Assembly (NCBI GenBank): GCA_035540635.1
Contig: DATLGH010000052.1
Coordinates: 1 to 44,456 of the forward strand
Length of the DNA: 44,456 nt
Reading direction: 5' to 3'
Source of the DNA: Egibacteraceae bacterium
Lineage (GTDB): Bacteria > Actinomycetota > Nitriliruptoria > Euzebyales > Egibacteraceae
The notes beneath the pieces were generated by a model that was not told the DNA's origin, made no database searches, and was given only the letters and a program-made list of their open reading frames with translations. Below, in pieces: positions 26,583 to 35,901 of this stretch (positions are counted from its first letter, which is position 1; each line of letters starts with the position of its first letter). The translations under genes were made by a program, and so were the position numbers.

Positions 26583-28652
26583 ATGGCCGCCGCACCCGCC
26601 CGCACGGGCGCCCGCCCCTTCGACGTCGTGAGCGAGTTCGCGCCCGCCGGCGACCAGCCCCGGGCCGTCGAGGGCGTCGCAGAGGCGGTCGCCCGCGGCG
26701 AGACCGACATCGTCCTGCTGGGCGTCACCGGGTCCGGCAAGACGTTCACGGCGAGCAAGATCGTCGAGGCCGTCCAGAAGCCGACCCTCGTGATCGCCCC
26801 GAACAAGACGCTCGCGGCCCAGCTCGCCGGGGAGTTCCGGGAGTTCTTCCCCCGAAACGCCGTCGAGTACTTCGTCAGCTACTACGACTACTACCAGCCC
26901 GAGGCGTACATCCCCTCGACCGACACCTACATCGAGAAGGACAGCTCCATCAACGACGAGGTGGAGCGGTTGCGCCACCGCGCGACCATGGCGCTGCTCA
27001 CGCGCTCCGACGTGCTCATCGTCGCGAGCGTGTCGTGCATCTACGGCCTCGGCTCGCCCCAGGAGTACGGCAAGCACGTCCTGCGACTCGTCGAGGGGGA
27101 GGACAGCGACTTCGACGGCGTCCTGCGCAAGCTCGTCGACCTCCTCTACGAACGTAACGAGCTCAACTTCGTGCGGGGCAAGTTCCGGGTGCGCGGCGAC
27201 ACGCTCGAGGTGCAGCCGGCCGACTCCGAGCTCGCCTACCGCGTGGAGTTCTTCGGCGACACCGTCGACCGCATCACCCGGCTCGACCCCCTGACCGGCG
27301 AGATCGTCAGCCAGGTGCCCGAGGCGTGGATCTTCCCGAACTCCCACTACGTCGCGAGCCCCGAGCGGATGCAGCGGGCCATCACGACCATCGAGGAGGA
27401 GCTGCGGGAGCGGCTCGCGGAGCTCGAGCGGGCGAACAAGCTGCTCGAGGCTCAGCGGCTGCGCATGCGCACGAACTACGACCTCGAGATGATGCGGGAG
27501 ATCGGGTTCTGCTCGGGTATCGAGAACTACTCGCGCCACATCGACGGGCGGGCGCGCGGTGAGGCGCCGCACACCCTCCTCGACTACTTCCCCGACGACT
27601 TCCTGCTCATCGTCGACGAGTCGCATGTGACGATCCCCCAGATCGGTGGCATGTACGAAGGCGACCGCTCACGCAAGGAGACGCTCGTCGAGCACGGCTT
27701 CCGGCTGCCGAGCGCGCTCGACAACCGGCCGCTGCGCTTCGAGGAGTTCCGCGCGCGCGTCCCCCGGACGCTCCACGTCTCCGCGACCCCCGGCCCGTTC
27801 GAACGGCGCGTCGCGACGACCGTCGTCGAGCAGGTCATCCGCCCGACGGGTCTCGTCGACCCGGAGGTGGTCGTGCGCCCCACGAAGGGCCAGATCGACG
27901 ACCTCATCGCCGAGATCCGCGGGCGCGCGGAGGTCGACCAGCGGGTGCTCGTCACGACGCTCACGAAGAAGATGGCCGAGGACCTCACCGACTACCTCCT
28001 CGAGTCGGGTGTCCGGGTGCGCTACCTCCACTCGGAGATCGACACCGTGCAGCGCATCGAGATCCTCCGCGAGCTGCGCCTCGGCGAGTTCGACGCGCTC
28101 GTCGGCATCAACCTCCTGCGCGAGGGCCTCGACCTGCCGGAGGTGTCGCTCGTGGCGATCCTCGACGCGGACAAGGAGGGGTTCCTGCGCAGCGAGACGT
28201 CGCTCATCCAGACCATCGGCCGCGCCGCCCGCAACGTCGCCGGACAGGTCATCATGTACGCCGACGACGTCACCGAGTCGATGCGCCGCGCGATCGACGA
28301 GACGAACCGCCGCCGCAAGCTCCAGATGGACTTCAACGCCGCCAACGGCATCGACCCCCAGACGATCCGCAAGAAGGTCGGCGACATCATCCAGATGGCC
28401 CGGGCCGCCGAGGCGGGCATGCCCTACAAGGCCGCGGTTCCCGACCTCAAGCGCCGTCGCCGGCGCGGCGGCGCGGACACGCCCGACGTCAGCGAGCTGC
28501 CGCAGGAGGATCTCGCCAAGCTCATCCAGTCGCTCACCGACGAGATGCACGACGCCTCCGCCGACCTGCGGTTCGAGTACGCCGCCCGCCTCCGCGACGA
28601 GATCGCGGACCTGAAGCGCGAGCTCCGCGCCATGCGTGAGGGCATGCTCTGA
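26583..28652 (+). CDS. uvrB: UvrABC system protein B
   Basis: This 689-residue helicase-like protein verifies DNA damage in nucleotide excision repair and recruits UvrC. It has Walker [12 protein letters not shown], the beta-hairpin region [29 protein letters not shown]-type box LLIVDESH, helicase motif V/VI region [30 protein letters not shown] and [11 protein letters not shown]-terminal UVR domain ([32 protein letters not shown]) binds UvrC. The length is normal. uvrA is not in the window; a chemosensory operon follows. Confidence 0.98.
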   Translation: MAAAPARTGARPFDVVSEFAPAGDQPRAVEGVAEAVARGETDIVLLGVTGSGKTFTASKIVEAVQKPTLVIAPNKTLAAQLAGEFREFFPRNAVEYFVSYYDYYQPEAYIPSTDTYIEKDSSINDEVERLRHRATMALLTRSDVLIVASVSCIYGLGSPQEYGKHVLRLVEGEDSDFDGVLRKLVDLLYERNELNFVRGKFRVRGDTLEVQPADSELAYRVEFFGDTVDRITRLDPLTGEIVSQVPEAWIFPNSHYVASPERMQRAITTIEEELRERLAELERANKLLEAQRLRMRTNYDLEMMREIGFCSGIENYSRHIDGRARGEAPHTLLDYFPDDFLLIVDESHVTIPQIGGMYEGDRSRKETLVEHGFRLPSALDNRPLRFEEFRARVPRTLHVSATPGPFERRVATTVVEQVIRPTGLVDPEVVVRPTKGQIDDLIAEIRGRAEVDQRVLVTTLTKKMAEDLTDYLLESGVRVRYLHSEIDTVQRIEILRELRLGEFDALVGINLLREGLDLPEVSLVAILDADKEGFLRSETSLIQTIGRAARNVAGQVIMYADDVTESMRRAIDETNRRRKLQMDFNAANGIDPQTIRKKVGDIIQMARAAEAGMPYKAAVPDLKRRRRRGGADTPDVSELPQEDLAKLIQSLTDEMHDASADLRFEYAARLRDEIADLKRELRAMREGML

Positions 28653-29123
28653 ACGGCAGCGCGACACTCGACCGCACTTTGGCCTGGCACAAAAGCCCAT
28701 AGGGGGGCGTGTCGGCGCCTTCTGAAGGTAATGTGTCCGCGCTGCGGAGGCGGCACCCTGCCACAGCTCATCGGGGGCTACAGAGGTTAGCGAGGAGCTC
28801 GTCGGGGAACAGGTTGCCGGGCTGGCGATGCAACAGCCCCCACGGATCGCCTGGCAGCCCCCACACCGAATCGCGGCACCGCCTCGCTGCAACCCGTTTC
28901 ACATCGCCAAGGAGATCCCCCTTGCAGTTCGGCCTGTCCCGCGTCGCTTCGCGCGCCAGAACCACGTGGATGTAACGCTGCGCGGGGCACGCCCGCAGGT
29001 CGCTGTCGCGCTACCTGAGCGGGAAGACAGGAGCCACCTCTGGGCAGCAGACGTCGCCGTCACGCAGGCCGTACGGCACGAGGCTCGACCAGAAGTGCGC
29101 TGGCGGACAATGCCCTTTAGACG
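28653..29123. other. 470-bp intergenic region with lower GC, no convincing gene
   Basis: The gap separates uvrB from the chemosensory operon. Its composition is visibly less GC-rich than the flanks, with AT-rich patches near 28670-28735 and 29105-29135. A minus-strand frame of about 65 codons (28768-28965; VLAREATRDRP ... DELLANLCSPR) has plausible composition but no recognisable family, and its codon use is mixed. It may be a decayed remnant at an insertion boundary. Confidence 0.4.
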
Positions 29124-29129
29124 TATTAT
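29124..29129 (+). promoter_or_regulatory. -10 box for the chemosensory operon
   Basis: TATTAT lies in an AT-rich patch and ends six bases before a TTG (29136) and nine before a GTG (29139). Initiation would therefore be at or next to the first codon of cheW. No Shine-Dalgarno is present, so the operon probably begins with a leaderless mRNA. The -35 is weak. Confidence 0.5.
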
Positions 29130-29138
29130 CCTGATTTG

Positions 29139-29651
29139 GTGATCCCCCATCCCGGTTCCCTCGACACTCACGGCAGCGAAGGGCTCGTGCCTCTTGTGAT
29201 CCTGGAGGTCATTGGCCGGCGAGTGGCGCTTGTCGCCGAGGCAGTCATTGAGGTCCTGCCGATCGTGTGGGTCAGTCCGTTGCCGAAAGCCCCCCCCGTG
29301 GTGGAGGGGGTCATCGACTTCCGGGGCAAGGTCGTGCCCGTACTCGATCTCCGTGCGCGCTTTGGCCGGCCGTCCTCTCCTCCGGTGCTGAACGAACACC
29401 TTGTCGTCGTGAAGGTCGCCGGCCGGAAGCTCGCACTCCACGTCGACCGCGCCGTCGGCCTGGAGACCGTGCCGGCGGAGGACATCGACTCCGCGGCGTT
29501 GCCGGAGGTCGACTACGCCGCCGGGGTGGCCCGGCTCGCCAACGACCTGCTCCTCGTGCACGACTTGGGAGCGTTCCTGTGGGCCGACGAGGGGCTGGCG
29601 CTCGACGCCGCGCTGGCCGAGTCGGGACGTCCCTTGAGCAAGGCGCAATGA
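29139..29651 (+). CDS. cheW: CheW-like coupling protein (first copy)
   Basis: This 170-residue CheW-domain protein couples chemoreceptors to the CheA kinase. The fold is recognisable from LVILEVIGRRVALVAEAVIEVLPI, the receptor-binding loop PPVVEGVIDFRGKVVPVLDLRARFG and VVVKVAGRKLALHVDRAVGLETV. The GTG at 29139 (VIPHPGS) is preferred; a TTG at 29136 is possible. It is first in a seven-gene coupled operon and overlaps cheR by four bases (ATGA). In the Wsp comparison it holds the WspB position. Confidence 0.9.
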   Translation: MIPHPGSLDTHGSEGLVPLVILEVIGRRVALVAEAVIEVLPIVWVSPLPKAPPVVEGVIDFRGKVVPVLDLRARFGRPSSPPVLNEHLVVVKVAGRKLALHVDRAVGLETVPAEDIDSAALPEVDYAAGVARLANDLLLVHDLGAFLWADEGLALDAALAESGRPLSKAQ

Positions 29652-30790
29652 AAGGCCGGGCAGCGCTCGTCGGCTACGTGGAGGAGCGGTCGGGGCTCGC
29701 GTTTGCCGGCGTCCAGCTGCCGCGAATGACCGAGGCCCTGGAAGAGTCCGCCGCGCGGAGGGGCCAGGTAGCCGACGCCGCCTACCAGGCCGTGCTCGAG
29801 CAGGACGAGACGGCCTTCGACGAGCTCATGGATGCGCTCACTGTCCCCGAGACGCACTTCTTCCGGGAGGCGTCCGCGGTTGCGCTCCTGCAGGAGGTTG
29901 CGCTGCCGGCGGTCGCTCAGGGGCGGCCGGCCGGGGGGATCGGGGTGTGGTGCGTCGGCTGCGCCAGCGGGGAAGAGGCCTACACCGTCGCCATGGCCGC
30001 AAGCGAAGTCGAACTCGGCGACCAGGTACGGATCCTTGGCACGGACGTGTCGCCGCGGGCGCTCGCCAAAGCGGAAAGAGCGGTGTACGGGCGCTGGTCG
30101 CTGCGGGGGGTCGACGAGGATCGCCGCCGCTTGTTCGTGGCTGACGGTCCCCGCTACCGGGTCAGCGAATCCATCCGCGGCCAGGTCCGGTTCCGCGTGA
30201 TGAACCTCCTTGCGGGTCCCCCTGGCCGGTTCGAGATCGTGCTGTGCCGCAACATGCTGATCTACTTCACCGCGGAGGCCGTGCAGCGCGCGGCCGCGGT
30301 GCTGCATGCTGCGCTGCGCCCCGGCGGCTGGCTGTTTACCGGGGCGTCGGACCCCCTGCTGACGGTGCCCGGTCTGGACCGTGTCGCGACCCCTCATGGC
30401 GTCGCCTACCGGCGGGCCGCCGACGCCCCCGCCGGACCACCCGTCGCGCAGGCGGGGGCCAACCGCTCCACTGCCCTCCCGCGCAGGGCGATCCCCGAGG
30501 GGGCGCGGGCCCCGATGCCCGTGCCGCATCCACCGCGATCTCCAGCTCGCATCCCGTCAGTGGAGGAGGGCGCGCGCGGCGAGGAAGCGCCGGCCGGCGC
30601 CGAAAGAGCGAACGGGCACGACCCGCTCGACGCCCTGGGGTGGTATGTCACCGCCGCGGTCCACCTCGAGGCCGGCCGCCCAGCCGACGCGGTCGCGGCG
30701 GCGCGCGCGGCCCTTTTCCTCCATCCGGGGCTCAGCGGCGCTGCGGCCCTCCTGCACCACGCCCGGCGCGCCCTGGCGGGACCCCGGTGA
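29648..30790 (+). CDS. cheR: CheR-type chemoreceptor methyltransferase with TPR-like C-terminus
   Basis: This 380-residue protein methylates receptor glutamates using S-adenosylmethionine. The CheR helical N-domain has TVPETHFFRE. The catalytic domain has WCVGCASGEEAYTVAMA (SAM binding), ILGTDVSPRALAKAERAVYG and VLCRNMLIYF. A Pro/Ala-rich linker (about 275-320) leads to a C-terminal alpha-helical TPR-like unit (ALGWYVTAAVHLEAGRPADA ... ARAALFLHPG). The same CheR-TPR arrangement is known for WspC and FrzF. The ATG overlaps the cheW stop. The receptor in this operon shows no C-terminal CheR-docking pentapeptide. Confidence 0.92.
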   Translation: MKGRAALVGYVEERSGLAFAGVQLPRMTEALEESAARRGQVADAAYQAVLEQDETAFDELMDALTVPETHFFREASAVALLQEVALPAVAQGRPAGGIGVWCVGCASGEEAYTVAMAASEVELGDQVRILGTDVSPRALAKAERAVYGRWSLRGVDEDRRRLFVADGPRYRVSESIRGQVRFRVMNLLAGPPGRFEIVLCRNMLIYFTAEAVQRAAAVLHAALRPGGWLFTGASDPLLTVPGLDRVATPHGVAYRRAADAPAGPPVAQAGANRSTALPRRAIPEGARAPMPVPHPPRSPARIPSVEEGARGEEAPAGAERANGHDPLDALGWYVTAAVHLEAGRPADAVAAARAALFLHPGLSGAAALLHHARRALAGPR

Positions 30791-30817
30791 CGCACCTCCT
30801 GCGGAGAGGACGGTTCT

Positions 30818-31339
30818 ATGGCGGCTGAACCGCCACCTGAACCGCCACCTGAGGCGGTGATGGAGGCGCTCAAGATTCGCGCCCGCCGGCTTGCCGAACC
30901 CACCCCCCACACCCGCGCGAAGGCCGTCGAGCTGCTCGTCTTCTCCGTGGGCGACGCCCGCCTCGCCGCGCCGGCCGATCGGGTGCGGGAAATCCTCACC
31001 CCCGGCGCCACCGCCCGTCTTCCGACGAGTGGGCAGGCGCTGGTGGGGCTGCGCGCCGCGCGCGGCGCGGTCGTGGTCCTCGCCGACCCGTCGATCCTGC
31101 TGGGGGTGGGCGGCGACGCACCTCCCTCCGGCGAGCGTTTCGCTGTCGTCCTCGACCACCCCGTCGCACCGGTAGGCGTCCTGACCGACCGCGTCGACGG
31201 AGTGCTCATCACCTTCGGGGGTATACGACCGGCTCCCGACGACCCTCTGCTGGCGGGCATCACCGCCGACGGTGCTCTCGTACTCGACGTGGATGCGGTC
31301 CTGGCCGACCCGCGGCTGGCCAGCGAACCCCTGCCCTGA
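30818..31339 (+). CDS. CheW-like coupling protein (second, divergent copy)
   Basis: This 173-residue protein has a Pro-rich N-terminus (two 12-base copies encoding EPPP) and a helical linker. A CheW-like domain follows from residue 37 ([23 protein letters not shown] ... [22 protein letters not shown] ... [23 protein letters not shown]). It is more diverged than the first CheW: the usual IDFRG-type loop reads LRAARG. GGAGAGGA lies just upstream of the ATG. It corresponds in position to WspD, the second coupling protein of the Wsp system. Confidence 0.82.
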   Translation: MAAEPPPEPPPEAVMEALKIRARRLAEPTPHTRAKAVELLVFSVGDARLAAPADRVREILTPGATARLPTSGQALVGLRAARGAVVVLADPSILLGVGGDAPPSGERFAVVLDHPVAPVGVLTDRVDGVLITFGGIRPAPDDPLLAGITADGALVLDVDAVLADPRLASEPLP

Positions 31340-31353
31340 CGACAAGGAACGCC

Positions 31354-32838
31354 GTGACTTCCCCTACCGCACAGGGCGCGACCATTGGCCGCCAGATCCT
31401 CCTGGGTCACCTGGCGACCATGGTCGTGCTGCTCGCGCTCATCGTCGTCGCGCTCACCGCCGTCCTGCAGCTCAGGGCCACCTACGACGCCGTCCTCCGC
31501 CGCGAGGTCCCGCAGGTCATCGGCGCGTACCAGCTCGACTACGTCGCCGCGCAGAAGGCCGCCGACAACCGCGCCTACCTGCTCACCGGCGATCGGGCCC
31601 ATCTCGACCGGCTGGCGGGCCATGACGCCCGGTTCGAGCAGGTTCTCGAGGACATGGAGGCGCGCGCGCGCACCCAGACCGGCCGGCAGCTGATGGCCGA
31701 CGTCCGCGAGGCCAAGACGGACTGGGACGCGGCGGTGGCGAGTGCGCTGGAAAGCGCGGAGGGGCTGGCACCCGCAGAGGTCGCAGCCCTCGCCGCACAG
31801 CGGCTGTTCCCGACGCGGGACGCCCTGGCGAACGCGCTGCACCAGGTGATCAGCTGGCAGAACCGGCTCATCGACGAGGCGCAGGCCACCGCGGCTTCCC
31901 GTTCGCGCCTGGCGATCGCGCTGGTCGTCGGCCTGGGGATGGCCGCGCTCGCGATCGCCGTCGCCGTCGGCGGCTGGGTCACGCGGGGCACGAACAAGCG
32001 GCTGCAATCCGTCGCGCTCGACATCGACGCCGCCGCCACGGAGATCCTCGCCGGCACGTCGCAGCAGGTGACCGGGGCCGCCGAGCAGGCCGCCGCGGTC
32101 CAGGAGACGGTCACGACGGTGGAGGAGCTGACGCAGACCGCCGACCAGAGCGCCGAGCGGGCGCGGTCGGTGGCGGCCAGGGCGCAGCGCTCGGCTGAGG
32201 TCGCCGAAGCCGGCACCCGGTCGGTTGACGCCACAGCGAGGGGGATGGAGGAGATCCGCGCCCAGGTGGACTCGATCGCGTGCACGGTGCTCGGGCTGAC
32301 CGAACACACGAAGGCGATCTCCGACATCGTCGACGCGGTCGACGACATCGCCGAGCGCACGCACCTGCTGGCGCTCAACGCCTCCATCGAGGCGGCCCGC
32401 GCGGGCGAGCAGGGCCGCGGCTTCGGCGTCGTCGCCGGCGAGGTGCGGGCCCTGGCCGACGAGGGCCGGCAGGCCACCGCCCGCGTCGGGGCGTTGCTCG
32501 GTGAGATCCAGCAGGGCGCCACCACGGCGGTGATGGCCACCGAAGATGGCATGAAGAGCGTGGCCGAGGGCGTGCGGCGCGTCGAGGAGGCCGGCCAGAC
32601 CATCGCCGAGCTCGCCGAGACCGTCCGCGCCGCCACGCTCGCCGCCGAGCAGATCGCCGCTTCCTCGAGCCAGCAGGCGGTGGCCACCAGCCAGATCGAC
32701 GAGGGGATGCGCAACATCGACCAGGTGATGGAGCAGAACGTGGCGTCGGCGCGCCAGATGGAGCAGGCCGCCCGAGCGCTGGACGGCATCGCCGACCGCC
32801 TCAAGGCGCTCGTGGGAGCGGACTCCGTTGGCCGCTGA
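31354..32838 (+). CDS. Methyl-accepting chemotaxis protein with CHASE3-like sensor
   Basis: This is a 494-residue receptor. TM1 is at about 19-40, and an extracytoplasmic helical domain at 41-186 carries the CHASE3-like motif [13 protein letters not shown]2 is at 187-209. The cytoplasmic coiled coil has the signalling tip near 330-370 ([38 protein letters not shown]). No clear HAMP domain follows TM2; the protein goes from [11 protein letters not shown] into the methylation helix. The GTG start at 31354 has AAGGA seven bases before it. It overlaps cheA by 11 bases. It likely senses a surface or envelope cue; the ligand is unknown. Confidence 0.93.
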   Translation: MTSPTAQGATIGRQILLGHLATMVVLLALIVVALTAVLQLRATYDAVLRREVPQVIGAYQLDYVAAQKAADNRAYLLTGDRAHLDRLAGHDARFEQVLEDMEARARTQTGRQLMADVREAKTDWDAAVASALESAEGLAPAEVAALAAQRLFPTRDALANALHQVISWQNRLIDEAQATAASRSRLAIALVVGLGMAALAIAVAVGGWVTRGTNKRLQSVALDIDAAATEILAGTSQQVTGAAEQAAAVQETVTTVEELTQTADQSAERARSVAARAQRSAEVAEAGTRSVDATARGMEEIRAQVDSIACTVLGLTEHTKAISDIVDAVDDIAERTHLLALNASIEAARAGEQGRGFGVVAGEVRALADEGRQATARVGALLGEIQQGATTAVMATEDGMKSVAEGVRRVEEAGQTIAELAETVRAATLAAEQIAASSSQQAVATSQIDEGMRNIDQVMEQNVASARQMEQAARALDGIADRLKALVGADSVGR

Positions 32839-34843
32839 CGACGACTTGCAGCAGCGCCTTCGCCGGCTGTTCCACGCCGAGCTCGAGGAGGCGGTCGGGG
32901 TGCTCAACGCCGGGCTCATGCGCCTGGAGGAGGAGGTCGCGGCCGCCGACGCCGCCGACCTGGTGACCGAATTGTTCCGGACAGCCCACAGCGTGAAGGG
33001 GGCGGCGCTGTCGGCCGGCGTGGACGACGCCGTCGGCGCCGCCAGGCGGCTCGAGGGGGGCCTTGCCCGCCTGCGCGACAAGCCCGAGGCGGTCCGCCCG
33101 GACATGGTCCCCTCGTTCCTCGTGGAGGTCGACGCGCTGGCCGCCGTCGCCACGCAGCTCGGCGGGGACTCCGGCGTGCGCGAGCCGATCGCGCACAACG
33201 ACGCGCCGCCATCGGTTCCCGCGGAACAGCAACCACCGCGAACCGCGCCGCGGACGGTGCGGGTGGCAGCCAGCGCCGTGGACGCCCTCGTCGGGCAGGC
33301 GGGCGAGCTGGTCGCCGCGGCGAGCCGAGCCGATGTCCTCGCCCGGGCCCTGGCCACCGACGGCGAGCGGCACGATACGACGGCCTCCGGGCGCGTGGCG
33401 GCAGGCGCACCGCTCGGGCGCACCGCCGCGGGGCTGGCCCGCGACGTCGCCCGTGTCAGCGCCGCCATCACCGCGGGCGTCGAGCGTCTCACCCTCCAAC
33501 CCTTCGCCGACGCCTGCTCGGGCCTGGACCGCACGGTGCGCGACCTCGCGCATGCCGGGGGCAAGAAGGCGCGCCTGGTGGTGGAGGGGGCCGACGTCGA
33601 AGTCGACCGGTCGGTCGCGGCCATGCTGCGCGAACCGCTGCTGCACCTCGTGCGCAACGCCGTCGACCACGGCATCGAACCCCTCGGTCAGCGCCGCACC
33701 GCCGGGAAGCCGGAGACCGGGACGGTGACGATCGAGGCAAGCCTGCGACAGGGCAGGCTGGAGGTCGTCGTGCGCGACGACGGGCGGGGCGTGGACCGCG
33801 CCGGGCTGCGACGGGCGGCCGAAGACCGCCGGGGTGCCGAGCCCGGCACGGACGAGCTGGCCTTGGCGTTCGCTCCAGGCGTGAGCACCAGGGCGACCGT
33901 CAGCGACGTGTCCGGGCGTGGAGTCGGGCTCGACGCGGTCCGGGCACGGATCGAAGCGGTGGGGGGCGCCGTCAGAATGGACAGCACACCCGGCGAGGGC
34001 ACCACCGTCACGCTGACGTCGCCGGTGAACCTCGCGCTCATGCGCGTGCTGCTGCTGGAGGTCGCCGGCGAGACGGTCGCCCTGCCGACGGCCGCGGTCG
34101 AGTGCCTCGTCACCGTGAGCCCCGACGAGATGCAATCGGTCAGCGGGCGCGCGGTCGTGTCGGCCGGTGACCGGATCTGGCCGGTGCGGTCGCTCCCGGG
34201 CCTGTTCGGAGAGACTGTCCGCAGCGGTCACCGACTGCCCCTCGCGCTGGTCGAGGCGGGACCGAGCGCAGCCGCTCTCGCCGCCGACGCGCTCCTCGAC
34301 GAGCGCGAGGCCGTCGTCAGGCCGGTGCCCGCAAGGCTCGCCGGCATCCCGGAGCTGCTCGGGGTCACCGTCCTCGCCGAGGGGGGTGTCGCCCTCGTGC
34401 TCAACCCCGCCGCATGCCTCCGGGAGGGCATGACCCCGCCGCTCGCCCAGGCCGCGGGCCGCGCCCCCGAGGTCGAAGGACGTCGGCGGGTGCTCATCGC
34501 GGAGGACACCGTGACCACCCGGGTCCTCCAGCAGCACATCCTGGAGTCCGCCGGCTACGAGGTGGTGACCGCCGAGGACGGCGCGGAAGCCTGGGCGCTG
34601 CTGGAGCGCCACGGTGCGGACGTGGTCGTCAGCGACGTCAACATGCCGCGCATGGACGGCATCGAGCTCTGCCAGGCCATCCGCCGGTCCGAGCAGCTGG
34701 CGGGCATCCCGGTGGTGCTCGTCACCTCGCTCGGCAGCGAGGAGGACCGCCGCCGCGGGGTCGAGGCAGGCGCCGACGCCTACATCGTCAAGGCGGAGTT
34801 CGCGGCCGATCTGCTGGTCGCCACGGTGGAGCGCCTGCTGTGA
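32828..34843 (+). CDS. cheA: CheA-type histidine kinase / receiver hybrid
   Basis: This 671-residue kinase starts at a TTG inside the receptor gene. The P1 (HPt) domain has TAHSVKGAA with phosphorylatable His54. There is no obvious P2. P3 dimerisation ([17 protein letters not shown]) precedes a P4 ATPase with the N box [13 protein letters not shown] (about 273-285), DDGRGVD and [12 protein letters not shown] (about 360). A CheW-like P5 follows ([21 protein letters not shown]). A C-terminal receiver (from about 555) has Asp603 in [13 protein letters not shown]. CheA-REC hybrids occur in Wsp (WspE), Frz and Pil-Chp systems. It phosphorylates CheB and probably the REC-EAL protein. Confidence 0.94.
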   Translation: MAADDDLQQRLRRLFHAELEEAVGVLNAGLMRLEEEVAAADAADLVTELFRTAHSVKGAALSAGVDDAVGAARRLEGGLARLRDKPEAVRPDMVPSFLVEVDALAAVATQLGGDSGVREPIAHNDAPPSVPAEQQPPRTAPRTVRVAASAVDALVGQAGELVAAASRADVLARALATDGERHDTTASGRVAAGAPLGRTAAGLARDVARVSAAITAGVERLTLQPFADACSGLDRTVRDLAHAGGKKARLVVEGADVEVDRSVAAMLREPLLHLVRNAVDHGIEPLGQRRTAGKPETGTVTIEASLRQGRLEVVVRDDGRGVDRAGLRRAAEDRRGAEPGTDELALAFAPGVSTRATVSDVSGRGVGLDAVRARIEAVGGAVRMDSTPGEGTTVTLTSPVNLALMRVLLLEVAGETVALPTAAVECLVTVSPDEMQSVSGRAVVSAGDRIWPVRSLPGLFGETVRSGHRLPLALVEAGPSAAALAADALLDEREAVVRPVPARLAGIPELLGVTVLAEGGVALVLNPAACLREGMTPPLAQAAGRAPEVEGRRRVLIAEDTVTTRVLQQHILESAGYEVVTAEDGAEAWALLERHGADVVVSDVNMPRMDGIELCQAIRRSEQLAGIPVVLVTSLGSEEDRRRGVEAGADAYIVKAEFAADLLVATVERLL

Positions 34844-35901
34844 GCCGTGAGCCCGTCCGCGCCATCGTCGTCGACGACTCGACGACCGCCCGCACCCTCC
34901 TCGTCGCGATCCTCGGGGCCGATCCCGGCATCGAGATCGTCGGCGAGGCCGCGACCGGCGCGGACGCACTCGAGGCCGTTCGGACCCTGCGCCCCTCCGT
35001 GGTGGTGATGGACATCGAGATGCCGGTCCTCGACGGCTTCGAGGCGACCAAGCGGATCATGGCCGAGAGGCCCACGCCGATCGTGATCGTCACCGCCAAC
35101 CGGAACCCGGGCGATGTGGCCACGAGCCTGCAGGCCACCCAGCTCGGCGCCCTGACGGTCCAGCCCAAGCCGCCCGCGCCCGGCACCCCGGCCTTCCGCC
35201 GTGAGGCCGACCGCCTCGTGTCGCTGGTGAAGGCGCTGGCCGACGTCAGGGTCGTGCGCCGCCGGCCGGGCCAGCTCGCCGAGCCGCCGATGCCGCCGCG
35301 ACCACCGCGGGGACGCCCGCTGCGTGTCGTGGGCGTGGCGGCCTCCACGGGCGGGCCCGCCGCGCTCTACCGGTTCATCGCCGCCCTGCCGGACGATCTC
35401 AGCATTCCCGTCCTCGTCGTCCAGCACATCGCCGAGGGCTTCGTGCACGGCCTCGTGCGTTGGCTGAACGCCGCCTCCCTCATGGCGGTGAAGGTCGCCG
35501 TGGACGGCGAGGACCTCGACGCGGCGACGGTGTACGTGGCGCCCGACGGAGCGCATCTGCGCGTCGACGGGCGGCGGGTGCTCCTCGACGGCGGCAGCGC
35601 CTTCCGGGGCTTCCGGCCCTCCGGGTCGGTCCTGCTCGAGTCGCTGGCGGCGTCGTACGGGTCCTCGGCGGCAGGGGTCGTCCTCACCGGCATGGGCAGC
35701 GACGGGCTGGAGGGCGCCCGGGCCCTGCGCGGCCGGGGCGGGCTGGTGCTCGCGCAGGACGAGGGGACGTCGACGGTGTTCGGCATGCCCCGCGCGGTCG
35801 CCGACGCGGGCCTGGCCGACGTGGTGGGCCCGGTGGAGGACCTCGCCGCGTGGCTGGCACCAGCGTGCCAGCGCGAGCAACGACAGAAGGAGCAGCGATG
35901 A
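34840..35901 (+). CDS. cheB: CheB-type chemoreceptor methylesterase response regulator
   Basis: This 353-residue protein has an N-terminal receiver (AIVVDDSTTART, Asp58 in VVMDIEMPVLDGFEA) and a C-terminal methylesterase. The catalytic triad residues are visible: Ser169 (AASTGGP), His196 (VQHIAEGF) and Asp288 (GMGSDGLEG). It removes methyl groups that CheR adds to the receptor, giving adaptation. The GTG at 34840 overlaps the cheA TGA, and its stop overlaps the next ATG. It corresponds to WspF in the Wsp comparison. Confidence 0.95.
   Translation: MSREPVRAIVVDDSTTARTLLVAILGADPGIEIVGEAATGADALEAVRTLRPSVVVMDIEMPVLDGFEATKRIMAERPTPIVIVTANRNPGDVATSLQATQLGALTVQPKPPAPGTPAFRREADRLVSLVKALADVRVVRRRPGQLAEPPMPPRPPRGRPLRVVGVAASTGGPAALYRFIAALPDDLSIPVLVVQHIAEGFVHGLVRWLNAASLMAVKVAVDGEDLDAATVYVAPDGAHLRVDGRRVLLDGGSAFRGFRPSGSVLLESLAASYGSSAAGVVLTGMGSDGLEGARALRGRGGLVLAQDEGTSTVFGMPRAVADAGLADVVGPVEDLAAWLAPACQREQRQKEQR

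Noticed and set aside
25455-27626. 723-codon minus-strand frame opposite rpsA, coaE and uvrB
   Set aside because: It spans three well-conserved genes antisense and has no domain.
30406-33675. Very long open frame on the minus strand (over 1000 codons) opposite the cheR-cheA genes
   Set aside because: It is antisense to five recognisable chemosensory genes, is Arg/Ser/Ala-rich with no domain, and is explained by GC-rich codon use on the other strand.
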